DNA of 64,000 nt, taken from Larimichthys crocea. Lineage: Eukaryota; Chordata; Actinopteri; Sciaenidae. The translations under genes were made by a program, and so were the position numbers. Location: assembly GCF_000972845.2 (NCBI RefSeq), contig NC_040033.1, positions 1,974,344-2,038,343 on the forward strand, in the 5' to 3' direction. Positions 50,301-63,200 of the stretch are shown here, in pieces; position 1 is the first letter of the stretch, and every line of letters starts with the position of its first letter. A model generated the notes under the pieces. The model made no database searches. It was not told the DNA's origin and saw nothing but the letters and a program-made list of their open reading frames with translations.

Positions 50301-53106
50301 CCTCCTCATACAGCAGTTGCTTTTTTCAGGTGTAACAATCAACTTTTTATCTCGTTTTACTTTTTTGATGGTTTTCCTATTTCTTTGGGTGCAACAAAGT
50401 GAAGACATCACACAAGATGTGTAGGTGTAGGGACATTATACAATTATCTTTTATAGTATTGTTTTGTTTTTACCATTGCCTCCATGGAAAATAACTAGTT
50501 AACTCACAATTTTTCAAATTACCCCTTAGCTACGAGTTATTTAAATGTTGGCTCCTATTTACTTCTGACCTGTTACATCATTTGTTGTTGTTTAAAATAA
50601 ACATAAAATAAAATAAACCTCCTTAATACCAGTTAGTATATAGTTATTAGTGTTGTAGGCTGTTATGGCAACCAAAAAGGTGGAAAGCGTTACAACTTTC
50701 ACCACAGCAATAAAAAGTGTTTAAACCTTTATAATCTTACACGTGGCACCTTTTTAAATGCCGGTGTGTAGGATTTAGTAGCAGCTAGCAGTGAAGTTGC
50801 AGATTGTACCGAATAATACTCTCCCACGCCTCACCTCTACATGTAGGAAAAACTCTGGCTGCAAAATTCACACAAAGACCAAAAGATCATCAAGATCATG
50901 TTTTGGTTTGTCCGTTCTGGGCTACTGTACTGGCTGAATAGATGCCCAAATCTTACAACGGGACCTTTAAGTTTAAAAATGTATTTTTTCAAGGGACACA
51001 AACAACACACCACTAACCACAAAAAACATAGTTGTGTCAAAATAAATAAATATCTACGTAAAATAGTACCAACCAATTTATCACCATTGTACACCAATTA
51101 CAGTTATAAAACATTGTGACATTTATTAAAAAATAATAGAAGAAGTAGTGAATATCGCTGTTGAGAAGAAAAACACTCATGAGACTGATGGTTTCCTTTG
51201 TTTAGAGAACTAAACCTTCAGAATACATTACGAGAGAAACCCAGGTTTCACACGCGGACGAGATAAAATCCCAGAGTTTCATTTTTCCTGAGTTTCCGCT
51301 CACGTTTTGACAGACACAGCAGCTCCTCATCCACACTCGGCGGTGCAAAATGAGATAACCGGCTAAGTAATTCTTCTGCAGAGCCAGACGGAGTCATTCA
51401 GCCATTTGTTCAGACTAATGGGTTTCACCTCGTAATGAAGCAGCGCTGTCTGTTAGCGGGAATTAACCTAAATTAATTACGTCATATCAATTGACGGATA
51501 TTTTGCTGTCACAGAATAATGAGAGACTTTAATGAAGTTGGAAACTTTTAATTTCATGCACCTTTAACATAATTACAGCATGAAGAAAGTAAAGAAGGAC
51601 ATTAAGCAGTGTCAATTCAATTGTCTAAGTGGTGTAGAAGGTGACTGGTCTCCCAAATCCCTACCAGGGCAATAAATTATGCTTATATAATGTAAGTAAT
51701 TGTTATGCAGGTCAGTCTTTTGTCCACTTCAGTACAAGGGTAGCAGAAGCTGCCCAGCAGGAAGGCCAATGTGACCCAGCCCTGCATATAAACATTAAAA
51801 TGTGCAGACAGCGTATTTGCACATGCTTAAAAAAAAAAAAAAAGTTGAGTGCTTTTGGTTGTTTTTCATTTTCCGTGTATCATGTTGTTTTGTGAAGGTC
51901 GCACTGACCAATGTTTATTATACCGTGTGCAGGAGTCTGTGCGGTTTGTTTTGATCCGCATGGATCCATTAAATAAAGCCTGCTTTCCACCTGTCGAGTC
52001 AAAGCGGAGTGAAACAAAAAGAGGAAATGCAGAACTAATTCAGTCGAGCGGGCAGCAACCGAGAGGACATTTTAGAGCCAGCATGGTGGAGACAGATCAG
52101 TAGCATTCTTTAATGTCCAGCAGCAAAACTAAACATGTCAATGTGAAATTATGCTTAGATTAGGTTGATGGATTATATGTGGTATTTAATACTGTCTCCT
52201 GTAGATATGCTCGCCACTGAAAAGCCACACAAGAATGAGATTTAGGCTCTGAAAACTATGGAACCCTATACTAATGTTGGTCATGTTAAGACATTAAACA
52301 GTACACCCTTGCATTGTCTAGAATGAAGTCGAACAGGCACTGTGAACAACACAGGGGTCCGGGAAGTGGCACGAGAAGACCGTGCATGTCGGTAGAAGAT
52401 GTTAACACAGAGAAACCACCCGAGTAAACGTTTTTATTTGAGCTTATGCACGCCTGGAAGTGTGCACAAAACAAATCTTCAGTTTTACAAGAGAAGTGAC
52501 TTCATGGTTGGTTTGAGAGTTCAAAACATTAAGTTCAAGTACATTACTCAAGTACCATATGAAGTGATTATTCTACAAATGCACTTTTTGCTCATTTATT
52601 TGGTTACATTCATTATTTTGCAGATTCAGATAAAAAAGGGAACATTGTGTAACTTTTCTACCATTCTGACTTCAGTCACACACCATTACATAACAATTTA
52701 TCTGATTTTGATGAAACTGAGTCTGGGTCTGTGCTCAGAGTTGTTTTTAATTATGTATTCTCTACTTTTGCTGAAGAACTAAGCACTTCTTTCATAGTAG
52801 TAACTAGCTTGGTTAGCAATGAACTAATGACAGGAAAGCTTTTATTTCACGAAGCTCTCACGACGACTAAAAGTCAGTCCCAGAGTTACTCTTCTTTGCA
52901 TCTCGGTCCATCTTTCATCTTGTCTAGCCTCTATCATCACGCTGCTGAGCCCAGTACAACATTGCTTACTTCCAGCTCCGGTTTGGCACGACACTTTAGC
53001 TTACAGCAGCTATGGTTTGCAACAGTTCACTATCCATCTGGGAACCCTGTAAATCACAGAAGGAGGTGACACAATGTGACCTAGTTTTCACCAAAATTAG
53101 TGAATT

Positions 53107-53205
53107 AAGGCCGTAAAACCCCTAACCACACACTTTTATACACCTTATTACACGCATTTTGTACAGTACTCCCTTAATTAATCAGGACGCAGAACACACG
53201 TGCGG
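53107..53205 (-). mobile_element. Tigger/mariner-like fragment inside the inverted-repeat spacer
   Basis: In reverse complement this matches the interior of the element at 28101-28377. Shared stretches include the GGTTAGGGGTTTTACGGCC segment, the GAGTACTGTAC segment and the TCCTGATTAA segment. Both termini are missing, so it is a non-mobile relic. Confidence 0.75.
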
Positions 53206-53285
53206 TTCTCACTCAGCCAATCAGGACGCAGAACCCCCCCCCGCGCGCATGGTCATGGACCGATGGAATTGTCAGGAAAAAAAAT

Positions 53286-53321
53286 TGGCCCGCGTCCAAA
53301 CTTAGTTGCCGAACCCTGTTC
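53286..53321 (+). mobile_element. Possible hAT element end in the spacer
   Basis: The string TTGGCCCGCG followed by TAGTTGCCGAACCCTG resembles the right end of the hAT element at 6009-6601, where TTGGCCCGCGGGCC is followed by TAATTGCCGACCCCTG. Only this terminal fragment was seen. Confidence 0.5.
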
Positions 53322-56300
53322 TATGAGATTGATCGCAGCTTGACATCCACCAGCAGGAACTTACTGATGGTTCCAACATCTCACCTGACTTGTAATCAGG
53401 TGGATGGTGTCTCTGTCATGCGTGTTCTCACACTATGTGGTCCGGATTCAATCACCTGCGATAATAATGCACACCACCAACTATTTCACTAATTTTGGTG
53501 AAACTAGGTCACATTGTGTCAACTCTCTGGATAGTGAACTGTTGCAAACCATAGCTGCTGTAAGCTAAAGTGTCGTGCCAGAACCGGAGCTGGGTAAGTA
53601 AGCAATGTAACTGGGCTCAGCAGCGTGATGATAGAGGCTAAGACAAGATGAAAGATGGACCGAGATGCAAAGAAGAGTAACTCTGGGACTGACTTTTAGT
53701 CGTCGTGAGAGCTTCGTGAAATAAAAGCTTTCCTGTCATTAGTTCATTGCCAACCAAGCTAGTTACTAGTTGTCTGATGCTCGTGTGTTGCTAATACAAT
53801 ATAAGTAACTTAGACAGAGATGAAAGTAAAAGTTCTTCAGCAAAAGTAGAGAATACATAATTAAAAACAACTCTGAGCACAGACCCAGACTCAGTTTCAT
53901 CAAAATCAGATAAATTGTTATGGTAGAATGGTAGAAAAGTTACACAATGTTCCCTTTTTTATCTGAATCTGCAAAATAATGAATGTAACCAAATAAATGA
54001 GCAAAAAGTGCATTTGTAGAACTAATACACTTCATATGGTACTTGAGTAATGTACTTGAACTTAATGTTTTGAACTCTCAAACCAACCATGAAGTCACTT
54101 CTCTTGTAAAACTGAAGGCAGACTGTTTGCATCATGGGAAGATTTGTTTTGTTGCACACTTCCAGGCGTGCATAAGCTGAAAATAAAACGTTTACTCGGG
54201 TTGGTTTCTCTGTTGTTAACATCTTCTACCGACATGCACGGTCTTCTCGTGCCACTTCCAGGACCCCTGTGTTGTTCACAGTGCCTGTATCGACTTCATT
54301 CATAGACAATGCAAGGGTGTACTGTTTAATGTCCGTTAACATGACCAACATTACTATGGGTCCCATAGTTTTCAGAGCCTAAATCTCATTCTTCTGTGGC
54401 TTTTCAGTGGCGATCATATCTACAGGAGACAGTTTAAATACGCACATATAATCCAATCAACCTAATCTAAGCATAATTCTCACGTTGACATGTTTAGTTT
54501 TGCTGCTGGACATTAGAGAATGCTACTGATCTGTCTCCACCATGCTGGCTCTAAAATGTCCTCTCGGTATGCTGCCCGCTCGACTGAATTAGTTCTGCAT
54601 TTCCTCTTTTTGTTGCACTCAGCTTTGACTCGACAGCTGGAAAGCAGGCTTTATTAAATGGATCCATGCGGATCAAAACAAACCCGCACAGACTCCTGCA
54701 CACGGTATAATACACATTGGTCAGTGCGACCTTCACAAACAAACATGAATACACGGAAAATGAAAAACAACCAAAGACTAACTCAACTTTTTTTTTAAGC
54801 ATGTGCAAATACGCTGTCTGCACATTTTAATGTTTATATGCAGGGCTGGGTCACATTGGCCTTCCTGCTGGGCAGCTTCTGCTACCCTTGTACTGAGGTG
54901 GACAAAAGACTGACCTGCATAACAATTACTTACATTATATAAGCATAATTTATTGCCCTGGTAGGGATTTGGGATGACCAGTCACCTTCATACACCACTT
55001 AGACAAATTGAATTGACACTGCTTAATGTCCTTATTTACTTTCTTCATGCTGTATGTAATATGTTAAAGGTGCATGAAATTAAAAGTTTCCAACTTCATG
55101 TAAAGTCTCTCATTATTCTGTGACAGCAAAATATCCGTCAATTGATATGAACGTAATTAATTTAGGTTAATTCCCGCTAACAGACAGCGCTGCTTCATTA
55201 TGAGGTGAAACCCATTAGTCTGAACAAATGGCTGAATGACTCCGTCTGGCTCTGCAGAAGAATTACTTAGCCGGTTATCTCATTTTGCACCGCCGAGTGT
55301 GGATGAGGAGCTGCTGTGTCTGTCAAAACGTGAGCGGAAACTCAGGAAAAATGAACCTCTGGGATTTTATCTCGTCCGCCGTGTGAAACCTGGGTTTCTC
55401 TCAGTAATGTATTCTGAAGGTTTAGTTCCTCTAAACAAAGGAACCCATCAGTCTCATGAGTGTTTTTCTTCTCAGCATGCGATATTCATACTTGACTTTC
55501 TTCATTATTTTTATAATAAATGTCACAATGTTTTATAACTGATAATTGGTGTACAATGTCGAATAAATTGGTTGCTACTCGTTATTTTACGTAGATATTT
55601 TATTTATTTTGACACAACTATGTTTTTTGTGGTTAGTGTTGTTTCTGTTGTTGTTTGTGTCCCTTGAAAAATACATTTTTAAACTTAAAGGTCCAGTATG
55701 TAAGATTTAGGAGCATCTATTAGCAGAGTACAGTAGCCCAGAACGGACAAACCAAACACTGATCTTGATGATCTTTTGGTCTTTGTGTGAATTTTGCAGC
55801 CAGAGTTTTTCCTACATGTAGAGGGTGAGGCGTGGGAGAGTATTCATTCGGTTACAATCTGCAACTTCACTGCTAGCTGCTACTAAATCCTACACACCGG
55901 ACCTTTAAAAAGGTGCCACGTGTAAGATCATAAAGGTTTAAACACTTTTTATTGCTGATGGTGAACAGGTTGTAACGCCTTTCCACCTTTTTGGTTGCCA
56001 TTAACAGCCTGCAACACTAACTAACGTATATACTAACTGGTATTAAGGAGGTTTATTTTATTTTATGTTTATTTTAAAACAACAATAAATGATGTAACGG
56101 TCAGAAGTAACAGTAGGAGCCAACAATTTAATAACCAACCAAAGCTAAGCTAGAGTTGGCCGGTAGTCTGAGGCTCGGTTGCATCAAGGTGTTGGCTAAT
56201 GTAATAATGAGTAATTTGAAAATTGTGAGCTACTAGTTATTTTCATGGAGTCATGGTAAAAAAAAAAAACTATATAATTGTCAATGTTCCTACACCTACA

Positions 56301-59300
56301 CATCTCTTTGTTGTGATGTTGCCGGATTTCTCACTTTGTTGCACCAAAGAAATAGAAAACCCATCAACAAAAGTAAAATGAGATTTTAAAAAAGTACGAT
56401 TGTTACACCTGAAAAAAGCAAACTGCTGTATGAGGAAGGTTTGAAAATACTTTGTGTGTAATGCAACCAGTCATAAAGATTCTGTTTTCCAATCAGAAAC
56501 ATGTCCAAACAACAATATATGAAATATAATCACGGACTACGAGATGTTCTTAAAGACGGACGGTGCTTTGAATGCATAGAAATGCATTTTTGCCCACAGA
56601 CCTGAATTTTGGCTACAGCAGATCCTGTCTGGGTTGTGCATCACGTCTGAGTTGTACCTTACAGACATTCTTTCTTTCCGCTGTACTTGCTTAAAGGAGA
56701 GCTTCATATTCTTAGAGCAGCATGACGAGCACTCAGCTGTGAGAGAAAACTGTCACTGAGTTCCAGACGAACTAATCAAACTTTGAAGACGAAGCTGCTG
56801 CGATTGTTGAAATTTAAAAACACCAGCGAAATCAGGTGTCATATTCCCCTCAGTGTGGTTTCTGTGGTCGTCATGGTGACACAGCAAGCCAAGGTGGCAC
56901 GTTCGTGACTGCAGCAGCCACACACACAATACCTGAGTATTTTCGGCCATAAGTTATGAACAATACATTTACATGTTATTGCATTTTGGGTTGATGTGGT
57001 GGAGCTGTAAGCACAAAGCTGCATCCAGCAGTTACACGGCAACGTTTCTGACAAAGCTGGTGAATGTAAATCCAGTATTTACTCAGTTTTATCCCAGTTT
57101 TTGGTCTCTATGGTGATGGGTTTTAATCTGAAAACATCTGCCTGCTTTGAGAAGGATGAGAGTGAAGCTGGACACTCGCTATAAATGTCTGCAAAGCTGA
57201 ATGGAGCTGCAGACTGTGGCGATAATGCATGATGATCTTCTGAATGTTAAAGACTAGTAGTTAAAGTCTGCAAGATTACAGCCATACTACCTCTATTTAA
57301 AAGTGATGCTATGTTGAGGCGTCGTCAAACACCAGTCAGCTGAAGTAACTGGGCAGAAACATGTGCAAAACATCCAGACTTTGCTTATTTAGCTTTAGAT
57401 TCAGGCTCATTTGCATATTTAAACATAACATTTTAGAAAACTCATGAAACTTCTTCATCTGGGGGAAGTTTCATGGTGATATGTGTTAGTTTAGTTTTGT
57501 TCTAAATCACCTGAAGTTTGCATTAAAGATAACAGAAATGAGTTTAATACATCAAAAATCTGTTCTTCCTCTCGACTCTGTGGATGTGATTTGATCAGAG
57601 TTGATTGAACGTTGCCTGGTAACATCATCAAAAAAAAAAAAAGTCTTTCTAAATCCTGATTGGTGCACAGACGTGTGTGACACCGTCATTTTCAACTCAC
57701 TTCAAACCAGCGTGAGATTAATGGCATGGTTCACGTACGGCCAAGGACGAAGCTTCTGTAGAAGCCAAATGCTGAATGATAACTCCCACCCAGCAGTCGC
57801 AGCTTGTTCACCGGCTGCCTTAAAGAAATACATGTATACAGAAGCATCGGCTGCTGCACCAACAGTCCACAGAGCAGCTTCTGTCCTCAGGATGTGAGAC
57901 GCCTCAGTTCACCCTCATCTGCCACCATAAAGAAGTATTTGCACATATACCTGCCTTATGCATGAATTTCTGAATGTTTCAGAGTCTTTATATATATTCA
58001 TTTTGACGTTACTTTAACGTGCCTGGTGTAAAAGTGAGCGTCCTAATTGGGGGAGTTTAGGACTGTAGTCATATTATGCATCATGTGCAGACTCACATGT
58101 TGGGTTATGGACCCCAGGAAGAGTTTCTGTTGCCAAGGTAACCACTGATGGATAATATAAACAGTAAGAAATGAGGGGAAAGTGTCATACCTCCTAAACT
58201 GTGTTTTCTTTGAAGACCTACATGTACAACTTGCTTTTCTGCAGTCAGTGCTGATTGTTTGAGTCCGGTGCTGTTTATCCCCTCCAGATATTTCATACGC
58301 CGTCTCTGAAGCGGTTGCATATAGAAAACTATAAGTAAGGATTTCTATCCCACAGGCTAGAACATGTGCACATACAACATGTATAAAAACTTACCAAATT
58401 TAACCTGATGCATCCAGAAGGCACGGCAGGCGTTAAAGGTTCCACAGATCACATGATTTAGCTGAATGATTTCAGCTATTACACTCTGGCAGTAAGAGCA
58501 ATCGCTGAAATGGGAGGAAATGGCCCAAATGCAGCGACGGCATGATCCGACCGAACTCTGACGCACATTATTATTGAAATCTTTCTCTCGGAACTGACCC
58601 CTTCAGAGATGAGTCATTTGCTGTATTTCGTAGATATATATTTATATTTCAGCTGGGTTAGACTGCCCTGATCAGCGACGCAACAAACATCAAGAGTTAG
58701 AAGAATTAGAGTTTGTTGTGTCTCCGATTCGGTGAAAGACGCCAGACGTGGAGATTAAGGCAAATTTCCTGCAATTTCACTCATCAGAGCGGTTCATGAC
58801 ACCAAATCCGATCTGATGTTTTCGGAGGCGCAGATCAACACGGCGGTGAAAGCTGCAGCATGCTTTCCTAAACACGTTTTCCACATATTGTGCAGTCACA
58901 GAAAAGTTAATGGCATCTGATAAGGCTGTTTCATAAACCCAGCAAATGGCACAGGCAGTCCACCTCTGCTGCAGCTGCGTAATTAGCTTTAATAGAGGCC
59001 CACACGGTGCCTGGTTTTTTTTCCAAGTGTTGCACAGTGAAGCAATCTGTTGGTAAGAAATTGTCACATAAATCACAAGACAGATCATTTCTGCTTTTCA
59101 GTTTCAAGTGTTAATTTGACTCAAGGACCACTGGCAGATTTTAATTTTAATACATCAGAGGTCATTTGCTTTTCAGTGTCTCCAACATTATGTTTCAGCA
59201 CCACACATCCAGTGTTTTCTGTTCTAACTTATTTGCACTGAGCTGGTTAGTAGCCATCAGCCTAGCAGGGCTGATGCAGCATGTCGAACACCCACGCACA

Positions 59301-59499
59301 GACACACTTTAAACCCTCTAAAGGGCAGCCATGCACAATGTTGTTCACCAGATGTGATATGCAGCGTGTATTGATGCATTTATCTACATGAATAGGGCAA
59401 CAAATCACAAACCAAGTCTAAATGACACAAAGGTTGTCAGTGCCTGTAATTAATTAGCAGATAAAGGTAAGAATAAACCAACACTGACTCTTGCAGTCA

Positions 59500-59850
59500 A
59501 TCTTCTTCCTAATCTTGAATGGGACGCTTAATAACAAGGAAGAAGAAGAAGGGGTGAGGGTCGAAGGGAGGAGAAAACAGGGTCTTTGGTGGATGGAGGT
59601 TTGACCGGTATCGGGAAGACTGGATGGACCCTGGGAGACGAGACGTCTCTCTGTAGCTCTGTATCTTAGAGCCTCTTGGTTCCTGTGTATGAATGAAAGA
59701 GAGAAGACAGCGATAACAAAAAGGAAAGAGGGTTTTGGAGGAGGAGGGAGGTGAAAACTCGAAGTCGAAGAGGGAGTGAATGGAAAGGTGTGTTTAAGTA
59801 CTTGTGAAACAAAATGGGATGAGTTCGAGGCGTGCTCCTTGACTTCCTCA
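59500..59850 (-). repeat. Family E copy in the right arm, internally deleted
   Basis: Mirror of 46888-47310. On this copy GGGGTGAGGGTCGAAGG is joined close to AATAACAAGGAAG, so the AATAAA-bearing segment of the left copy is missing. The deletion must have happened after the arms separated, or differs between the molecules assembled here. Confidence 0.7.
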
Positions 59851-62799
59851 GAGGCACAAAAAAAACAGTAAATGGTTCATTAGTTGTTGTGTTTTTTTCT
59901 ATTAACGCACATTTTATTCTCTAGGAAGCATTTCCCGCTGCAGGATTGTGTGTGTGTGTGTTTGTATGAAGTCTTCTCGGGCTTAGTACTAATTATTTTT
60001 CACAATCTGCAGACTTTATTTCTGCGATAATAACCCTGCACCAGTGCTGAACCATGAAATGTGTAATAATGCGGTAGTCGCTAATCTAGATATTTTGGCA
60101 AGAAAACAAATGAAAAATGAAAGATGTTTTAATGGAGCGAGGAAAAACAGTGGTTGGTGCTCCTCCTCCATAAAGAGTCTTTAACTGCTGAGAAAGAAAC
60201 AAATGTTTTAAAGGGCAGCAGCAGGATGCCAATCAGGCATGAAAACTTAAAATAACACATGATGAAAGTTTAAATTTTAGATTAGGAGCCACCTTTTGCT
60301 TCAATAACACTCGTTCTTTCAATCTGCTTCATAAGTTGTGTCAACAGTCTTGAAGGAGTTCCCATGTGGAGCACAAACCATCCCAGTTGGGTTTAGTTTG
60401 GGTGATGATGAAGTCCCTAACCCTAACCCCCTCTCCTTGATTGGGGTCATCGTCCTGCCACACCTCCTCCTCCTAATTGATTCATAGTGGGAACCACACA
60501 TGTAGGTACCATCCATTCAGTTTCAGTAAAGCCATTTGGCAGTAAAAGTTCTGTTCTGTGATGCTGCTGTCACGATTCACCAGCAGCACCAAAATGACAA
60601 AATGATAAGGCTCTCCACCTTCTCCAAGGACGGGGTGGAGCTGAATCTTTGCAGCTGGAGGATCAGCACACTGTTGACAGCAAAGAGACAAAGGAGAGAG
60701 AGGGTCAGATCAGAAAATTGACAGAGAACGACAGAAGCAGGGAAACTTTAGCCTGACACCTGACTGTGCTGTGGTGACTCACTTTGGTAGGGTCAAGAAT
60801 GACGACTGCTGTGCCGACTCCCCAGCACCACGCTCACTCGCATTGACTTTCATATATATTCATATAAATTCACAGCATTTGTGGACTATTCCCCTTGCAG
60901 GTTCTTGAACTCTGAGTTAAACCCAGCCAGTATTTTTCTCTCTTTTTTGACTTTGACCTCCACAAACGCTCTGTAGAGACCAAATTAAAGAGGGAAGGAC
61001 AGAAAAGCTGTATTTCAGATTTACGTAACTAAACCTGGATAACCTCATATGCATTAAAGTATAAAACAATATATGAACATTCAGTGTGTGCAGGTGCTTC
61101 CCAGAGGCGGACCAGCTCCTCTCTGGCTGAGGTAAGCGGTTTTGCTGTCCATATATTACCGCCCCCAGACCAGTGTTGTCTGATTCAGCCTGTAGACTCC
61201 CACCATGACAGGATGAGGTGACCTGTCTGGTCTCAGGGGCATCAACGAGGAGTTGCCGGATCATGCGTGAGTCAGCATCGGTGGACTCTCCATTTGAGTC
61301 CGCCCCTGCTGTCTGCTGCTGAATGAGGGCTTCGCTCTGCTCCTTCATCCGTCTTAACTGGAGACAACAGCTTTTGTTTCTGTTGGATGTTAAGTACAGA
61401 GAAACTGTTTAATACAGCAAAATAAACCAGAACATGCAGGTCAACTGGTGACACCAGCAACATCCACCTCTGTGGACTTCCATCCACCAAAGACAACATG
61501 CCAAAATCAACGTTTTGGGCTTTCTACCATCTGTAAGGAGACGCTTGGTTTATTGCTGATTCTTCGTCTTAGGAATCTTATAATGATCAATCTCCATCTA
61601 TCAAGCTTTCCTCTCGGGGACTGGAGGACGGCAGCGCAGCAGCAAAGATCTTTACAGTTTAAACAGGGCGAAGCAAAGCGAGGACAAACTGAGTAAAAAC
61701 AATAGTAAGATGGACAAATAATGAAACAAGGTGTTGGGATGGTCTGCTTTGTGTTAATAAAATAATGAGATGTGACAGAGGCTCTCTGAATATTGTCCAC
61801 TTAGCCATCTTTATGGCCAGCCTAGCAAATGAGACTGTGTGACTAAGTATCAAACGCAGAGGGAAAGGGCTGATTCACCCAGTGTCCTAATTTAATTTAG
61901 TTTCTGGGGGGGCTTTGGCTCTGTATGTTAAATAGGTCGGGTGTAATTTAGTAATATTTGGTAATAACTCCTACCACAGTGACCAGCACGGGCATATTAC
62001 CATGGAGAGCACGCTTTGCTCATCCAAGAAATTACTGTGATATATACAAAAGATGGTCCTAATGAGAGGGCAGCATGGAGGAAAAAGACAGGTTGGGTTC
62101 ACAGCAGCTATACTCACATGTAATTGTCCATCAGATAAAAACGCACATCCAGCGATCATGTGTGTTTGCTTTTATTCCCCGGGATCTTCTTCAAATGAAA
62201 TGTTACCTTTGAAATGGAAGTTCAAGGAAAATGAATCACATCTTTTCTTTGCCCTTCGTGGCTGACGGCAGATAATCTACAGGTTTTGCAAAAGCACCTT
62301 TAAGGTCACAGTGGAGATAACTTGAACAGCAGTTTAGTCAGTAAAAGATGTTACAAGAGTCTCTAATGTATGTATTTGGTGTTTAATGACTTCAGCAAGA
62401 AAGAAAACCCGATGGAAATTCATTTACATGTATCCAGGTGCTCTGTGGTAACTCATATACATCAGTTCTTGGTTTAATTTACCCCATCTCCGCCTGGTAT
62501 GTTCTGGATATTTTATCCGGTTAATGCTCTCAGGGGGTGTTACGTTGAGTCTTAACTTGCAAATTACACTTGAGAGAACTTGTCAACCCGTTCACGTCCA
62601 AGTACAAGGTACACAAGGTGAAATATTATTTCTTTGGAAGAGGAATAGGACCTCACTAAAAAACTGATTTTAAAATGAAGGCAAAGCTGCTGAACCTGTC
62701 AGCAAACATGGGGTACATCGAGTCACGGGAAGCTAGTCTCGAGGGAGCACTACGATGGGAAAATCAAGGTTATGTCATGTCTGGAACTTTCATGTTATC

Positions 62800-63200
62800 T
62801 GTTTTCCTCCTGTCTTGTCTTTCAGGTCTAGGCCTGATTACCTGCCTACCTCATGTGTTTCACCTGTGCCTTCCCTTTTCCCTCTGTTTACTCTCTGTGC
62901 TCCTTTTGTTTGTCGCCAGTTCGTCTTGTCTTGTACAGCGTCTCTTTGTCTAGTATTCTTGACCTTTGATTACCTGATCTTCGACCTCAAGCCTGTTTTT
63001 TCTGACCACGATTTTTGCCTTCCGGATTTGTACTGTTGCCTGTATCTGTGTTTTTCTACTTTGACTAGTAAAACCTTTTTGAACCACCACCTTCGTCTCC
63101 TTCTGTGAGCCCGCCTGATAGCAGCTTCCTCGGTCACCATTTTCACATTGTTGGTGGTCCCCCCCTTTCTGCTACATAACCACAGAGATCCACACCTACT
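62800..63200 (+). repeat. Retroelement-like terminal repeat fragment, right arm (longer)
   Basis: It contains GACCACGATTTTTGCC, TGTACTGTTGCCTGTATCTG, TAGTAAAACCTTTTTGAACC and CACCTTCGTCTCCTTC. About 130 bp after 63070 have no counterpart in the left arm. The segment at 63138-63240 (CATTTTCACATTG, GTGGTCCC, GTACTCACAGTACA) also resembles 33659-33770 outside the arms. Class uncertain. Confidence 0.45.

Larger units (their letters stand above)
42988..53104 (+). repeat. Left arm of a giant inverted repeat (at least 10.1 kb)
   Basis: This stretch is the reverse complement of the right arm, with preserved order. Anchor pairs include 53099-53104 with 53485-53490, 52401-52406 with 54215-54220, 51339-51344 with 55290-55295, 49091 with 57687, 47572-47763 with 59050-59241, 45183-45188 with 61610-61615, and 42988 with 64000. 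The paired coordinates sum to 106589 at the centre and 106988 at the outer end, so the right arm has gained about 400 bp net. By eye most blocks are about 93-97% identical with small indels. The outer limit is unknown because the partner runs off the window; the arm could reach back to the N gap at 40260. It contains no recognisable gene, only repeats and short random frames. Confidence 0.95.
53105..53484. repeat. Spacer of the inverted repeat, a mosaic of mobile-element fragments
   Basis: These 380 bp separate the two arms. They comprise an inverted fragment of the Tigger-like element seen at 28.1 kb (53107-53205), then a stretch in which TCAGGACGCAGAAC recurs beside a C-rich run, then a fragment resembling the end of an hAT element (53286-53321), then a copy of the dispersed repeat found before the N gap at 40 kb (53322-53484). 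Pairing between arms stops sharply at 53104/53485; the next bases are T opposite T. No gene is present. Confidence 0.85.

Noticed and set aside
47572..59241. Two identical 63-residue proteins as a conserved gene pair
   Set aside because: The identity follows from near-identical DNA of the two inverted-repeat arms. The frame has no motif, no context and no sign of selection on codons.
46327..60432. Telomere-like TTAGGG/CCCTAA motifs at 46330 and 60418
   Set aside because: Only about two units in each, mirrored by the inverted repeat and inside an ordinary repeat. No interstitial telomere array.
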